This document shows, piece after piece, positions 37,816 through 47,020 of a stretch of 64,000 nucleotides of DNA (positions within the stretch are counted from its first letter, which is position 1; each line of letters opens with the position of its first letter). The DNA comes from Nocardia sp. BMG51109 (GTDB taxonomy: Bacteria; Actinomycetota; Actinomycetes; Mycobacteriales; Mycobacteriaceae). The position numbers and the translations under genes are program-made. The notes under the pieces were generated by a model. That model did no database searches and was not told the origin of the DNA. It worked only from the letters and a program-made list of their open reading frames with translations. Location: the NCBI RefSeq assembly GCF_000526215.1, contig NZ_JAFQ01000004.1:8432001-8496000 (forward strand), given 5' to 3'.

Positions 37816-38864
37816 CGTCGCACCCTTTCCGCCCGCTTCTTGAACGCGTTGTTGACCAGCACCGCCGAGAGCAGCAGCACGCCGAGGAACAACATGAACC
37901 AGTCGCTGTCCCAGCGCGCGAACACGATGCCCTGCCGGGCCATGCCGAAGATCAGCGCGCCGATCGCCGCGCCGACCACCGATCCGAAACCACCGGTGAG
38001 CAGGCAGCCCCCGACGACGGCGGCGATGATGTACTGGAACTCCAGCCCTACCCCCTGGTTGGCCTGCACGCCGGCGAACCGCAGGATGTTGCAGGAACCG
38101 ACCACCCAGCCCGCGAACGCGGTGGTCATGAAGAGGACGATCTTCGTCCGCACCACGGGCACACCGACGGCGCGCGCACCCGGCAGGACCCCGCCGACCG
38201 CGAACACCCAGTTGCCGAACCTGGTGCGCATCAGCACCAGCGCCGCAATCGCGGTGAGTGCGATCCACCACACCACCGAGGCCTGGATCCGGGCCTCGCC
38301 GAGGTCGGTGGTCGACGCGAAAATCCAACCGGCCGAGTCGTATCCGGACGACGATCGGATCCCGGACACCTGCACGGTATCGGTGACCAGCCGGGTCACA
38401 CCGAGGTTGATCCCTTGCAGGGCAAGGAAGGTGCCGAGCGTGACGATGAAACTCGGTAGCCCGGTGCGCATCACCAGCCAGCCGTTGAACGCGCCGACGG
38501 CCAGCGCGAACAGCAGCGACACCAGCAGCGCGGGCCACACGTTCCAGCCGGCGTGCACCGCCAGCAGCGCGGTGACCAGCGCGGTCGAGGCCGTCATGAC
38601 CCCGGCCGACAGGTCGAACTCGCCGCCGATCATCAACAGCGCCACGGCGATCGCCATGATGCCCAGCGTGGAGGCGTCGTCGAGCCAGGTGGCGACGCCG
38701 AGCGGGCTGAGGAACTCCTCGGTGATCACCGAGAAGAACACGAACACCAGCACGGCGCCGAGCGCGGAGCCGATCTCCGGCCGCACGATCAGCCGGTTCA
38801 CCAGCGAGGACCGCACCCCGGACGCCGGTGGCGCCGCCTCGGAAACGGTTGTGGAAGCACTCAT
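37812..38864 (-). CDS. Sugar/inositol ABC transporter, permease
   Basis: 350-residue membrane protein of the BPD_transp_2 (RbsC-like) type, about nine hydrophobic segments. Family marks: [54 protein letters not shown] loop (EAA-type coupling region), [16 protein letters not shown]. It begins at ATG 38864, 17 bases after the binding-protein gene. Confidence 0.92.
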   Translation of the reverse strand: MSASTTVSEAAPPASGVRSSLVNRLIVRPEIGSALGAVLVFVFFSVITEEFLSPLGVATWLDDASTLGIMAIAVALLMIGGEFDLSAGVMTASTALVTALLAVHAGWNVWPALLVSLLFALAVGAFNGWLVMRTGLPSFIVTLGTFLALQGINLGVTRLVTDTVQVSGIRSSSGYDSAGWIFASTTDLGEARIQASVVWWIALTAIAALVLMRTRFGNWVFAVGGVLPGARAVGVPVVRTKIVLFMTTAFAGWVVGSCNILRFAGVQANQGVGLEFQYIIAAVVGGCLLTGGFGSVVGAAIGALIFGMARQGIVFARWDSDWFMLFLGVLLLSAVLVNNAFKKRAERVRR

Positions 38865-38880
38865 TCCGCCACTCCTGTCC

Positions 38881-40257
38881 TCACCGGGTGCCCTGTGCCA
38901 CGAGCCCGGCGATGGCGTCGACGGTGCCGGAGTCGACGAAGGCCGGACCGGTCTGCACCGCCCGGCCACCGCCGACGGCGTTCAGATTGGCCCGGTACAG
39001 CCGCAGCATCGTCACCGGCAGGTAGCCCTGCTCGTATTGCTGCTGGTCGACGGCGAACAGCAGCGCGCCGGCCCGGATCGCGTCCACCACATCGGAATTC
39101 AGGTCGAAGGTGGCCACCGCCGCGGCCGACCGCGACTCCCGCACCGCCGCGACGGCGCGCGCGGCGATCTGCGAGTTCAGCGTCAGCACCGCATCGATCG
39201 ACCGGTCGGCCTCCAGCGCGCCCTTGATGCGGGCCTGCGCGTCGGTCGGGTTGTTGATGTCGACCTGCAGGGTGGTGGCGTTGCCGTACCCCTGCATGGC
39301 GCCACCGCAGCGCTCGGCCGCCCCGACGTTGCCTGCCTCGTGAATCACGCAGAGCGGCTTGGCCTTTCCGGCCTGCCGCAGCCGGGCGCCGGCGGCCTCG
39401 CCCGCCGACCGTTCGCTCTGGCCGACGTGGCCGATCGCCCCGAACCTCGCGCTCTCGGCCTCGCCGGAGTTGATGGTCACCACCGGGATTCCCGCGGCGA
39501 CGGCGCGTTCGACGGACGGGCGCAGCGCATCCGGATTCGCCATCGACACCACCAGCCCGTCCACGCGCTGCGCCACCGCGTTGTCGATGAGCTTGGCCTG
39601 CTGTCCCGGATCGCCCGCGGAGTTGTAGTCGACGCGGACGCCCAGATCCTTACCCGCGGCCTGGGCGCCGTTCTGCACCACGTTCCAGAACGCGTCGCCG
39701 GGCGTGCCGTGGGTAACCACGGCGACGGACTCGAACTTCCCCGCCGCCACCGGCGTCCGGTCATTCGGCACCGGCACATCGGCGCCCGGCCCGCTGCACG
39801 CGGCCAGCACCATCCCGCCGGCGAGTACCGGCAGCACCCGACGCAGAAATCCACCGCGCCCCGGCTCGCCGGAACACCCATTGCGCGAAGTAGCCCGCGT
39901 GGACTCCCGCGCACCCCGGCCGCTCCGTGCGCGGCCGAACCGAAGGCCCCGGGCAGTCGCGGGGACCGCCTCGTGCGACTCCCGGCCGACACGCCTGCGC
40001 GCGATGCCACCAGAACCTCGGCCCAGCGGTGATGCGATGCCCGCGCGACGGCGCTCGGCGCGCGCATCGCGGAGCCGATGCTCGAACGCTCCGACTTCCT
40101 CGGCCTCTTCGCCTCGCACATCGACGAGTTCACCGGCGGCTGCCCCTGTGCCCTGATGGCGGTCGCTGCGGCCGGAACGCGGGCCCGCCGGGGCTCGGCG
40201 GGTCGTCTCGCGCGGCTCTTCGCCGTTCCGGGCGGGTGGTTGCGACGTCGCTGTCAT
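38881..40257 (-). CDS. Sugar/inositol ABC transporter, substrate-binding lipoprotein (N-terminus problematic)
   Basis: Periplasmic-binding-protein fold (Peripla_BP_4): VAVVTHGTPGDAFWNVVQNG, VDGLVVSMANPDALRP, GIPVVTINSGE, IGHVGQSERSAGEAAG. The lipobox LAAC of a normal lipoprotein signal (RRVLPVLAGGMVLAAC) is present, but with the only ATG in frame (40257, preceded by AGGTGG and 11 bases after the upstream stop) the lipid-accepting Cys would be residue 154, behind an Arg/Glu-rich stretch with no family likeness. Either a non-standard start lies near 39860, a frameshift or sequence error exists upstream, or the extension is real. From the lipobox on, length and motifs are normal. Confidence 0.82.
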   Translation of the reverse strand: MTATSQPPARNGEEPRETTRRAPAGPRSGRSDRHQGTGAAAGELVDVRGEEAEEVGAFEHRLRDARAERRRAGIASPLGRGSGGIARRRVGRESHEAVPATARGLRFGRARSGRGARESTRATSRNGCSGEPGRGGFLRRVLPVLAGGMVLAACSGPGADVPVPNDRTPVAAGKFESVAVVTHGTPGDAFWNVVQNGAQAAGKDLGVRVDYNSAGDPGQQAKLIDNAVAQRVDGLVVSMANPDALRPSVERAVAAGIPVVTINSGEAESARFGAIGHVGQSERSAGEAAGARLRQAGKAKPLCVIHEAGNVGAAERCGGAMQGYGNATTLQVDINNPTDAQARIKGALEADRSIDAVLTLNSQIAARAVAAVRESRSAAAVATFDLNSDVVDAIRAGALLFAVDQQQYEQGYLPVTMLRLYRANLNAVGGGRAVQTGPAFVDSGTVDAIAGLVAQGTR

Positions 40258-40267
40258 GGGCTACCAC

Positions 40268-41170
40268 CTAGATTCGGGCGAACTCCGGCGCGGCGCCGAG
40301 GGGCACCAGATAGCGCAGGCTGCGGGCGGCGTCGCGGCTCGGGCCGTCGGCGGTCTCGCCGGGCGCCAGCGCCGTATCCTGTTCGATCACATACCAACCC
40401 CGGTAACCCGCGGCCCGGACATGCCGCACCAGGGCCTCGATATCGACATCCCCCTCCCCCAGCGGGGCGTACAGACCCCGCCGCACGGCCCGGCTGTATT
40501 CCATTGTTCCGCCGCGGATCTCGGCGGCGAGGGCGTTTCGGACATCCTTGAGGTGAATGTGACCGATCCGATCGCCGTGCCGCCGCGCCAGATCCACCGG
40601 ATCGGCGCCGCCGACGAGCAGATGGCCGGTATCGAGGCAGAGGTCCAGGTCGGAATCGGCGAGGAAGCGCTCCACCTCGGCCGCCGTTTCCACGTGGGTG
40701 CCGACGTGCGGATGCAGCACGGTGCGCAGGCCGTTCTCGGCGGCGATATCCCGGGCGGCCGATACGGCGCCGACGAGCGTGCGCCACTCGTAGCCGCTCA
40801 GCGGCGGGCGCGCATCGTAACCGGGCGCACCGGTGGCCGCCGCGAGCACCAGCACCTCCGCGCCGGTGGCGGCGAACCGGGCGGCGCTGGTGCGCACCGC
40901 CTCCAGCGCACGGCCGGGCTCGCGATGTAACGGCAGCGCCAGGAAGCCGCCGACCGCGGCGATCCGGTACGCACCCAGCAGCTCACGCACGGCCGCCGGA
41001 TCCTCCGGAAGGTAACCGGGCGGGCCGAATTCGGTCGCGGTGATTCCGAGCGCGGCCATCTCGGACAGGACGGTGCTCGCATCCAGCACCCGGCCCCAGC
41101 CCGGTACTTCGCAGACTCCCCAGGATATCGGCGCGGCGGCGATGCGAAGCTGGTGCAGCGGTTCGGTCAT
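40268..41170 (-). CDS. Inosose dehydratase-like TIM-barrel protein (IolE family)
   Basis: 300 residues, xylose-isomerase-like TIM barrel. It begins RIAAAPISWGVCEVPGWG, the IolE signature. ITATEFGPPGYLPED, TVLHPHVGTHVETAAEVERFL (metal ligands), LCLDTGHLLVGGADPV and HIHLKDV follow. IolE dehydrates 2-keto-myo-inositol to the substrate of IolD. It is the first gene of the operon, and its upstream region carries the LacI-type operator. Confidence 0.85.
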   Translation of the reverse strand: MTEPLHQLRIAAAPISWGVCEVPGWGRVLDASTVLSEMAALGITATEFGPPGYLPEDPAAVRELLGAYRIAAVGGFLALPLHREPGRALEAVRTSAARFAATGAEVLVLAAATGAPGYDARPPLSGYEWRTLVGAVSAARDIAAENGLRTVLHPHVGTHVETAAEVERFLADSDLDLCLDTGHLLVGGADPVDLARRHGDRIGHIHLKDVRNALAAEIRGGTMEYSRAVRRGLYAPLGEGDVDIEALVRHVRAAGYRGWYVIEQDTALAPGETADGPSRDAARSLRYLVPLGAAPEFARI

Positions 41171-41503
41171 CGGACTTCTCCGGCCTGTCGGTATGCGAAT
41201 CCGAGCGCTCCGACCTTGGAGCGCTCCAACTATGTAACCTGCGTCACTGCGGTGTCAAGGACCCCGACCCTACCGCGAATCAGCTGTTCTACCTGGAACG
41301 ACAGGCCATAACCGGTGGTCTGCGACAGAATGTTTCGGTAGCCGGCCACGACAACTCGTCGCCGGTCGTGTGCTCCGCTACCGGACCATCCGCACGGTGA
41401 AAACCGCTACGGCGCACGGTCTTCGGACCATACGCCGGACACGGATACGGACGGATGCGACCGTGGACGACATGACGCCCCTCGGATCGACAGGAGTTCA
41501 GGC
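41171..41503. promoter_or_regulatory. 333-base divergent control region of the inositol cluster
   Basis: It lies between the iolE-like gene (minus) and iolG (plus). The left third holds the promoter and operator described separately. The remainder (41260-41503) has no gene; a possible operator for iolG was not found, and a weak GAC-rich stretch precedes the iolG RBS-like AGGAGTTCAGGC. Confidence 0.5.
41203..41258 (-). promoter_or_regulatory. LacI-family operators overlapping the inositol operon promoter
   Basis: TTGGAGCGCTCCAA (41216-41229) is a perfect 14-base palindrome of the LacI-family type (CebR-like TGGGAGCGCTCCCA is the well-known actinobacterial example). A second GAGCGCTC core lies at 41203-41210, 16 bases away. 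On the minus strand TTGACA (41258-41253), an 18-base spacer and CATAGT (41234-41229) form a good promoter whose start region is covered by the palindrome. A repressor there would block the whole iolE-to-iolD operon. The regulator gene is not in the window. Confidence 0.75.
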
Positions 41504-42511
41504 ATGACCCTCAGGGTGGGCCTCGCCGGCACGGGACGCATCGGCGTCTCGCACGCCGAAACCTTGGCCGGTCTTCCGGGCGTATCCGGTGTGGTGGTCG
41601 CCGACGCCGATCCCGAGCGCGCCCGGGCGACCGCCACCAAGCTCGGCGTCGAGTTCGCGCCCGACGTCGACGCCCTGTTCGACTCCGGTATCGCCGGGCT
41701 GGTGATCGCCACCGCCACCGACTCGCATCCCGAACTCATCGTCGCGGCCGTCGACCGCGGCCTCCCGGTGTTCTGCGAGAAGCCGGTCGCGGCCGATATC
41801 ACCGGCACCCTCGCGGTCGTCGACTACCTCGAAAACCGCACGGTGCCGGTGCAGATCGGCTTCCAGCGCCGCTTCGACGCCGGCTACACCGCGGCCCGCG
41901 CCGCGGTCGCGTCCGGCCGGCTGGGCTGGCTGCACACCCTGCGGGCCACCACGCTCGACCCGGCTCCGCCGCCGGCGGAATACATTCCGCGCTCCGGTGG
42001 CCTGTTCCGCGACTGCGGCGTGCACGATTTCGACATCATCCGCTGGGTCACCGGGCGGGAGGTGACCGAGGTGTTCGTGCAGGGCGCCAACCGGGGCGCG
42101 AGGTTCTTCGCCGACGCCGACGACGTCGACACCGCGTCGGTGCTGATGCGGCTGGACGACGGTGCGCTGGCGACGGTTTCGCTGGGCCGCTACAACGGGG
42201 CGGGGTACGACGTCCGGCTCGAGGTGCTCGGTTCCGAGGGCAATGCGATTGTCGGACTGGATGATCGGGCCCCGCTGCGTTCGGTCGAACCGGAGTATCC
42301 GGCCGCGCCGCTGCCGCCGTATCCGGGCTTCATGGACAGGTTCCGCCGGGCCTACACCGCGGAGCTGTCGGTCTTCGTCGATGTCGTTGCCGGGCGGGCC
42401 GACAACCCCTGTGGTCCACGGGATGCCCTGGAAGCGTTCTACATCGCCGAGGCGTGCGAGCTGTCCGGCCGAGAGCGGCGCCCGATCGCGATCGACGACG
42501 TGCGCCGCTGA
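41504..42511 (+). CDS. iolG: Gfo/Idh/MocA-family oxidoreductase, probable inositol 2-dehydrogenase
   Basis: 335 residues. Rossmann start VGLAGTGRIGVSHAETLAGL; FCEKPVAADI (catalytic Lys of the EKP motif); IGFQRRFDAGY; GGLFRDCGVHDFDIIRWVTG (catalytic Asp and His). It would oxidise myo-inositol (or a related cyclitol) to the ketone used by the IolE-like protein. The AGGAG before ATG 41504 is about nine bases away. It is divergent from the iolE operon. Confidence 0.85.
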   Translation: MTLRVGLAGTGRIGVSHAETLAGLPGVSGVVVADADPERARATATKLGVEFAPDVDALFDSGIAGLVIATATDSHPELIVAAVDRGLPVFCEKPVAADITGTLAVVDYLENRTVPVQIGFQRRFDAGYTAARAAVASGRLGWLHTLRATTLDPAPPPAEYIPRSGGLFRDCGVHDFDIIRWVTGREVTEVFVQGANRGARFFADADDVDTASVLMRLDDGALATVSLGRYNGAGYDVRLEVLGSEGNAIVGLDDRAPLRSVEPEYPAAPLPPYPGFMDRFRRAYTAELSVFVDVVAGRADNPCGPRDALEAFYIAEACELSGRERRPIAIDDVRR

Positions 42512-42530
42512 TCGCGCGCGAGCTCCGGCC

Positions 42531-42616
42531 CGTCCCCTTGCCCTTCCAACGTGCTTGTGGACACAATCCATCAGTGCCGGTGATGGATACCGGCCAAGAG
42601 CATGCCAGGGATGACG
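42531..42616. repeat. Dispersed palindromic intergenic element, copy 3
   Basis: Right arm TGATGGATACCGGCCAAGAG continuing to CATGCCAGGGATGACG (ending 42616). The left arm is more decayed but keeps ATCCATCA, which pairs with TGATGGAT around a seven-base loop. See 3408-3486. Confidence 0.55.
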
Positions 42617-42716
42617 TTTTTTGGGGGGCTGGGGAGCGTTGCTGTACCGACTGTGCGAGTACCGGCGTTCGCACCGCCGACCGTCGTACCCGGGGGTGAG
42701 AAGTGAATACTTCCGG

Positions 42717-44198
42717 ATGAAGATGCCCTCTGCGGCACCGACGGGACAGGATCGCTTCACGTCCGTGCGACACCTGTTCACAGTGTTCATAACGGCCTTG
42801 GCCGTGGCGATGAGCGGGGCCGGAATCACCGCCTGTTCCGGCGCACAGGGCCGGGCCTCGGATTTCGATTGGCGGCCGTGCCCCGAGAACGCCGAAGTGG
42901 AGTGCGCGACCCTCGCGGTGCCGGTCGACTGGTCCGATCCCGGCGGGCAGACCATCGAGATGGCCGTGGCGCGCAAGCGAACCCGGGAGGCCGACCGCCT
43001 CGGCACGCTCGTCTCCCTGCCCGGCGGCCCCGGCACCTCCGGAGTGGACGAGGTGCTGCACGGCGACCGGCTGAGCCCCGAACTACATCGACGGTTCGAT
43101 ATCGTCAGCCTCGATCCGCGCGGGGTCGGGCGCAGCCATCCGGTGCGGTGCGATGCCGGCCTGGCCACCGTCCAGCCGAATCTCGTGCCCGACACCGGCG
43201 GCCGACTGGCAGAGGTCGTCTCTTACGCACGGGATCTCGCGGACAGCTGCCGGGAGCACACCGGCCCGCTCGTCGACCATCTGGACAGCGCGAGCGTGGC
43301 CCGCGACGTCGACGCGCTGCGAAAGGCACTCGGCGAGACCACGATCAGCATCTACGGCCGGTCCCACGGCACCGCGTCCGGCCAGGCCTATCTCGAACTG
43401 TTCCCCCGGCAGGTCCGCGCGATGGTGCTCGACGGCGCCGTCGACCACAATCTCTCCGGTCCCGACTACCTCGCCTCCGAGGCCCGGGCTGCCCGGGACA
43501 CGTTCGCCGAGTTCGTGTCCTGGTGTGATCGCGAATCCACCTGCGCTCTGCACGGCAGGGATATTCCCGCTCTGTACGACTCACTCTACGACCGCGCGGC
43601 CCACGGTCTCCTGTCGAGCCCGACCGGAAAACGGCAGGACCCGCTGGTGCTGAGCCAGGTCTCCACCCAGCCTCTCTACAAACCCGACTGGCCCCGCCTC
43701 GCGGAGGACCTCCGGGCACGGGCCGAGCGACCGCTGACACCGATGGCCGCTCCCGCTCCCCGGCGCAATGGGCAGCCGCAACCGTGGCCACTGACGATCA
43801 TGTGTGCCGATCAGCAACTCGGCATCCGCGACCAGGCGCACTGGGAGCAGTTGTGGGCCATGCACAAAGAGAGTGCGGGGCCGCTGCGGTCCCACTTCGC
43901 CTGGGTCGCCACCAGCCTCTGCACCGCCCTGCCGCCGGCACCGAATCCGCCACACCCGCCGCGTATCACCGACGCCCCGACCACGCTCCTGATGAACGCG
44001 CGGTTCGATCCGACGACCCCGCACGAATGGGCCACCCACGTGGCCGCCGATACGCCGCATTCGGTGCTGCTGACCTACGACGGCTGGGGGCACGGCGTCT
44101 ACGGCCGCACCGCGTGCACGACCGGGGCCGCCGACCGGTACTTCATAGATCTGGTTGTGCCGCAACCGGATACGCACTGCCCGGCGGTTTCCCCGTGA
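42717..44198 (+). CDS. Secreted alpha/beta hydrolase with TAP-like C-terminal domain (tripeptidyl-aminopeptidase type)
   Basis: 493 residues. The N-terminus is basic then hydrophobic (HLFTVFITALAVAMSGAGITACSG) with a lipobox-like ITAC, so it is exported and perhaps a lipoprotein. Catalytic core: SLPGGPGTSG oxyanion loop, DPRGVGRSHPV, nucleophile IYGRSHGTASGQAYLEL (GxSxG as GRSHG), late Asp in MNARFDPTTP and His in YDGWGHGVYG. It resembles SlpD/Tap-type peptidases and the Rv2223c/Rv2224c group. Starts at GTG 42696 or ATG 42717 are both possible. Confidence 0.8.
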   Translation: MKMPSAAPTGQDRFTSVRHLFTVFITALAVAMSGAGITACSGAQGRASDFDWRPCPENAEVECATLAVPVDWSDPGGQTIEMAVARKRTREADRLGTLVSLPGGPGTSGVDEVLHGDRLSPELHRRFDIVSLDPRGVGRSHPVRCDAGLATVQPNLVPDTGGRLAEVVSYARDLADSCREHTGPLVDHLDSASVARDVDALRKALGETTISIYGRSHGTASGQAYLELFPRQVRAMVLDGAVDHNLSGPDYLASEARAARDTFAEFVSWCDRESTCALHGRDIPALYDSLYDRAAHGLLSSPTGKRQDPLVLSQVSTQPLYKPDWPRLAEDLRARAERPLTPMAAPAPRRNGQPQPWPLTIMCADQQLGIRDQAHWEQLWAMHKESAGPLRSHFAWVATSLCTALPPAPNPPHPPRITDAPTTLLMNARFDPTTPHEWATHVAADTPHSVLLTYDGWGHGVYGRTACTTGAADRYFIDLVVPQPDTHCPAVSP

Positions 44199-44206
44199 GC
44201 GAGCGG

Positions 44207-45802
44207 CTACTTCTCGATGTTCTCGAAATCGAACAGGCCGCTCCAGGTCAGCGGCGCCTGCTTCACGCTGTCGGACCGGCCCGCGTTCGAAATGTAGTTG
44301 AGCACGGGGATATCGGCCATGTCGCGGATCAGCACCGTCTGCGCCTGCGCGATCTTCCCGTACGACTCGTCGGGGGTCGGGGCCGCCTGCGCGGCCGCGA
44401 TCGCCGCGTCGAACTCCGGCGAGGAGTAGTCGATATCGTTGGTCTCCGAACCGGAAAGATATTGGGAGGTCAGGAATTCCAGCATCGACGGATAGTCGCC
44501 CTGCCAGCCGTACCGGAACGCCTTGCCGATGGTGTGCGAATGCACCAGATCCCGGATCTGCTTGAAGGTCGGGTACGGCGTCGCGACCGCATCGATCCCG
44601 AGGGTGTTCTTGATGCTGTTGGCCACCGCCTCGAGCCATGCCTGGTGGCCGCCGTCGGAGTTGTAGGCGATCTCGAAACGCCCCGACCACGGCGCGATCG
44701 CCTCGGCCTGCGCCCACACCTTCTTCGCCTCGTCCGGGTTGTACTGGAGGGTCCCCACTCCCGGCAGGTCGTCCCGGAAACCGGGCAGCGTGGAGGCGGT
44801 GTAGTCGCGCGCCGGAATCTTGGTGCCGTGCCAGATGGTGTCGCAGATCTGCTGCCGGTTGATCGCCATCGAGATCGCCTTGCGGCGCAGCAGCCCCTCC
44901 TCGCCGCCGAAGTGCGGCAGGTTCGGCTGGATGCCGAGGTGTTCGTTCTGCGCGGTCGGCTTGTTGATGGCCCGGTCGCCCAGATCCTCCTGGTAGGTGG
45001 CCAGGGCGCTCTCCGGCATCGTGTCGAGCGCATCGAGATTGCCGGCCAGCAGGTCGGCGTAGGCGGTGTCGTAGGACTGGTACATCGCGAACCGCAGGCC
45101 CTTGTTCTTGGCCGGGCGGCCGCCGTGATAGTCGGGGTTGGTCGAAAGTTCGATCTTGCTGTTGTGCTCCCAGGTGTCGAACTTGTAGGGACCGTTGCCG
45201 ATCGGGTGCTCACCGAAGGCCTTCATATCCCGGTAGGCCGATTCGGGCAGCGGATAGAACGGCGCGAAGCCCAGGGAGAGTTCGAAATCGATGGAGGGCT
45301 GGGTGAGATCGACGGTGAAGGTGTGGTCATCGACCACCTTCAGCCCCGACATCGTCTGCGCCCTGGGCGGATCCGCGGAGACGTCGTCGTACCCGGCGAT
45401 CGAGGTGAACACCCAGTTCTGCAATTGGCCGTTGGTGCTGAGGGCGCCGTAGTTCCAGGCGTCGACGAACGACTTCGCCGTCACGGGTGTGCCGTCGGTG
45501 AACGTCCAGTCCGGCTTGATCTCGATCGTGTAGTGCTGGTGATCGGCGGTCTCGATCGACTGCGCCATCTCGTCGTGCGCCCGGCCGTCCGCGTCGTAGT
45601 ACTTCAGTCCCGCGAACAGCCGGTCCACCACCCGGCCGCCCATATTCTCGTTGGTGTTGGTCGGCACCAGCGGATTCTGCGGCTCGGCGCCGTTCACGGT
45701 CACCAGCTCGGTGTCACTGCCGCTCGTCGAGCATCCGGTCAGCGCCAGGCCCGCGGCCAGCACCGCGGCGGCGGTCAACGCGCCCATTCGTAGGAATCGC
45801 AA
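44207..45802 (-). CDS. Oligopeptide ABC transporter substrate-binding lipoprotein (OppA/DppA family)
   Basis: 531 residues. Lipoprotein signal RFLRMGALTAAAVLAAGLALTGC with lipobox LTGC. SBP_bac_5 fold: VDRLFAGLKYYDADGRAHDEMAQSIE, WTFTDGTPVTAKSFVDAWNYG, PIGNGPYKFDTWE, YHGGRPAKNKGLRF, RRKAISMAINRQQICDTIW. TTG 45802 is chosen as start because AGGAG stands ten to six bases before it and gives a standard signal peptide; ATG at 45787 is the alternative. No permease or ATPase genes adjoin, so it is a solitary binding protein. It converges on the hydrolase gene with an eight-base gap. Confidence 0.9.
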   Translation of the reverse strand: MRFLRMGALTAAAVLAAGLALTGCSTSGSDTELVTVNGAEPQNPLVPTNTNENMGGRVVDRLFAGLKYYDADGRAHDEMAQSIETADHQHYTIEIKPDWTFTDGTPVTAKSFVDAWNYGALSTNGQLQNWVFTSIAGYDDVSADPPRAQTMSGLKVVDDHTFTVDLTQPSIDFELSLGFAPFYPLPESAYRDMKAFGEHPIGNGPYKFDTWEHNSKIELSTNPDYHGGRPAKNKGLRFAMYQSYDTAYADLLAGNLDALDTMPESALATYQEDLGDRAINKPTAQNEHLGIQPNLPHFGGEEGLLRRKAISMAINRQQICDTIWHGTKIPARDYTASTLPGFRDDLPGVGTLQYNPDEAKKVWAQAEAIAPWSGRFEIAYNSDGGHQAWLEAVANSIKNTLGIDAVATPYPTFKQIRDLVHSHTIGKAFRYGWQGDYPSMLEFLTSQYLSGSETNDIDYSSPEFDAAIAAAQAAPTPDESYGKIAQAQTVLIRDMADIPVLNYISNAGRSDSVKQAPLTWSGLFDFENIEK

Positions 45803-46117
45803 CGCCCTCTCCTGTTCTCGAGACAAGCGAGGAATCCGGTGCGGCCCTCCGGGATCGCCGACACCCCGCCCGATCACCTCGGCATGTGTGGGACAGTAGA
45901 CCTGTCCAGGGCTCTTGTCAGCGCATCGCTGCCCCTGTGCCGTCGCGGGCAGCTCTCCATCCGGGCTCTCACAGGCGCCTCGTCACCCCGGCGCACCGGT
46001 GGTCGGGATCTACATCGTGCCGCTGGATTCCGGCCACAAGCACGCCGGAATGACGAGAACGGGACACACCGGACGGGCGCGAACGGAGGACGCCCTGAAG
46101 GACGGAAAGGACGGGGC
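45803..46117. other. 315-base gap with a palindromic element
   Basis: No gene is seen. It holds the fourth copy of the dispersed palindrome (45981-46055). The promoter of the OppA-like gene must lie near 45810-45900 but no convincing boxes were found. Confidence 0.4.
45981..46055. repeat. Dispersed palindromic intergenic element, copy 4
   Basis: Begins CGTCACCCCGGCG and ends CACGCCGGAATGACG; inner parts GGTCGGGATC and GATTCCGGCC pair across the centre. Related to the copies at 3408, 23868 and 42531. Confidence 0.55.
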
Positions 46118-46921
46118 TCACCCCAGGATGCCGACTCCGCCGTACCAGCCGGACCGGCCCGTGGGTGTTACGTCCTCCTCCGGGTGCCATTCGGTGACGT
46201 CCACCAAGCCGGGCGCTACGAGGGTGAAATCGCCGAACAGGTCCTCGATTCGGGCGCGGGTACGGGGGTTCGTGGTGGTGGGGGTCTGGCGGGACATGGC
46301 GACGATGCGTTTCGCGTAGTCCTCCCGGCCCTCGTGGGTGAAGTGGGAGATCGCCAGAAAGCTGCCCGGCGCCAACGCGTTTCGCAGTCGCTCGATCACG
46401 GACCGGGGCCGCGCGCTGTCGGGGACGAAATGCAGCACCGACACCAGGAGCACGGCGATCGGCCGGGTGAAATCGAGCAGCGCGCGGACCTCCGGGTCGG
46501 CGAGGATCGGCTCGATATCGGTGAGGTCACCGCGGACGGCCGTCGCGTCGGGATTCTCCGCAAGCAGCTGCCGGCTGACCCGCACCGCCACCGGATCGAT
46601 GTCGACATAGGCGACCCGCGTCCCGGGGACCAGCCGTTGCGCGATCTCGTGCACGTTCCCCGCGGTCGGGATGCCGGACCCGAGATCCAGGAACTGCCCG
46701 ACGCCCCGCTCCGTCACGAGGTGGGTGATCACCCGCCGCAGGAATGCGCGGTTGTCGCGGGCGCCCTGGGCCACCTCCGGCATCGTCTCGGATACCCAGT
46801 CCGCCAGCTTGCGGTCGACCTCGAAATTGTTGAACCCGCCGAGCACGTAGTCGTACATCCGGGCCGAACTGGGCACGTTCGGGTCGATATCGTCGGGCGA
46901 CCAATCGGGCGTGCGCGGCAC
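46118..46921 (-). CDS. SAM-dependent methyltransferase, DUF574 family
   Basis: 267 residues from GTG 46921 (AGGAGG four bases upstream; an ATG at 46978 is the alternative). The DUF574 pattern is clear: DIDPNVPSSARMYDYVLGGFNNFEVDR, NRAFLRRVITHLVTERGV, FLDLGSGIPTAGNVHEIAQ (SAM motif I), VAYVDIDPVAV, LLVSVLHFVPD and ISHFTHEG. The family is abundant in Streptomyces and Nocardia, with unknown substrates. Confidence 0.9.
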   Translation of the reverse strand: MPRTPDWSPDDIDPNVPSSARMYDYVLGGFNNFEVDRKLADWVSETMPEVAQGARDNRAFLRRVITHLVTERGVGQFLDLGSGIPTAGNVHEIAQRLVPGTRVAYVDIDPVAVRVSRQLLAENPDATAVRGDLTDIEPILADPEVRALLDFTRPIAVLLVSVLHFVPDSARPRSVIERLRNALAPGSFLAISHFTHEGREDYAKRIVAMSRQTPTTTNPRTRARIEDLFGDFTLVAPGLVDVTEWHPEEDVTPTGRSGWYGGVGILG

Positions 46922-47020
46922 ACAACCTCCTCGGGACGGGATCGGCTCACCCGCGAGCCGCCTGATACCACCCATCATCCATCACCCGCGCGACCGGAAC
47001 GGGCCACGTCGGTCCGGTGG

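Noticed and set aside
40078..40551. Plus-strand frame opposite the binding-protein N-terminal extension
   Set aside because: It has no RBS and overlaps the well-conserved iolE-like gene end; considered because the minus frame there is odd, but no domain was recognised.
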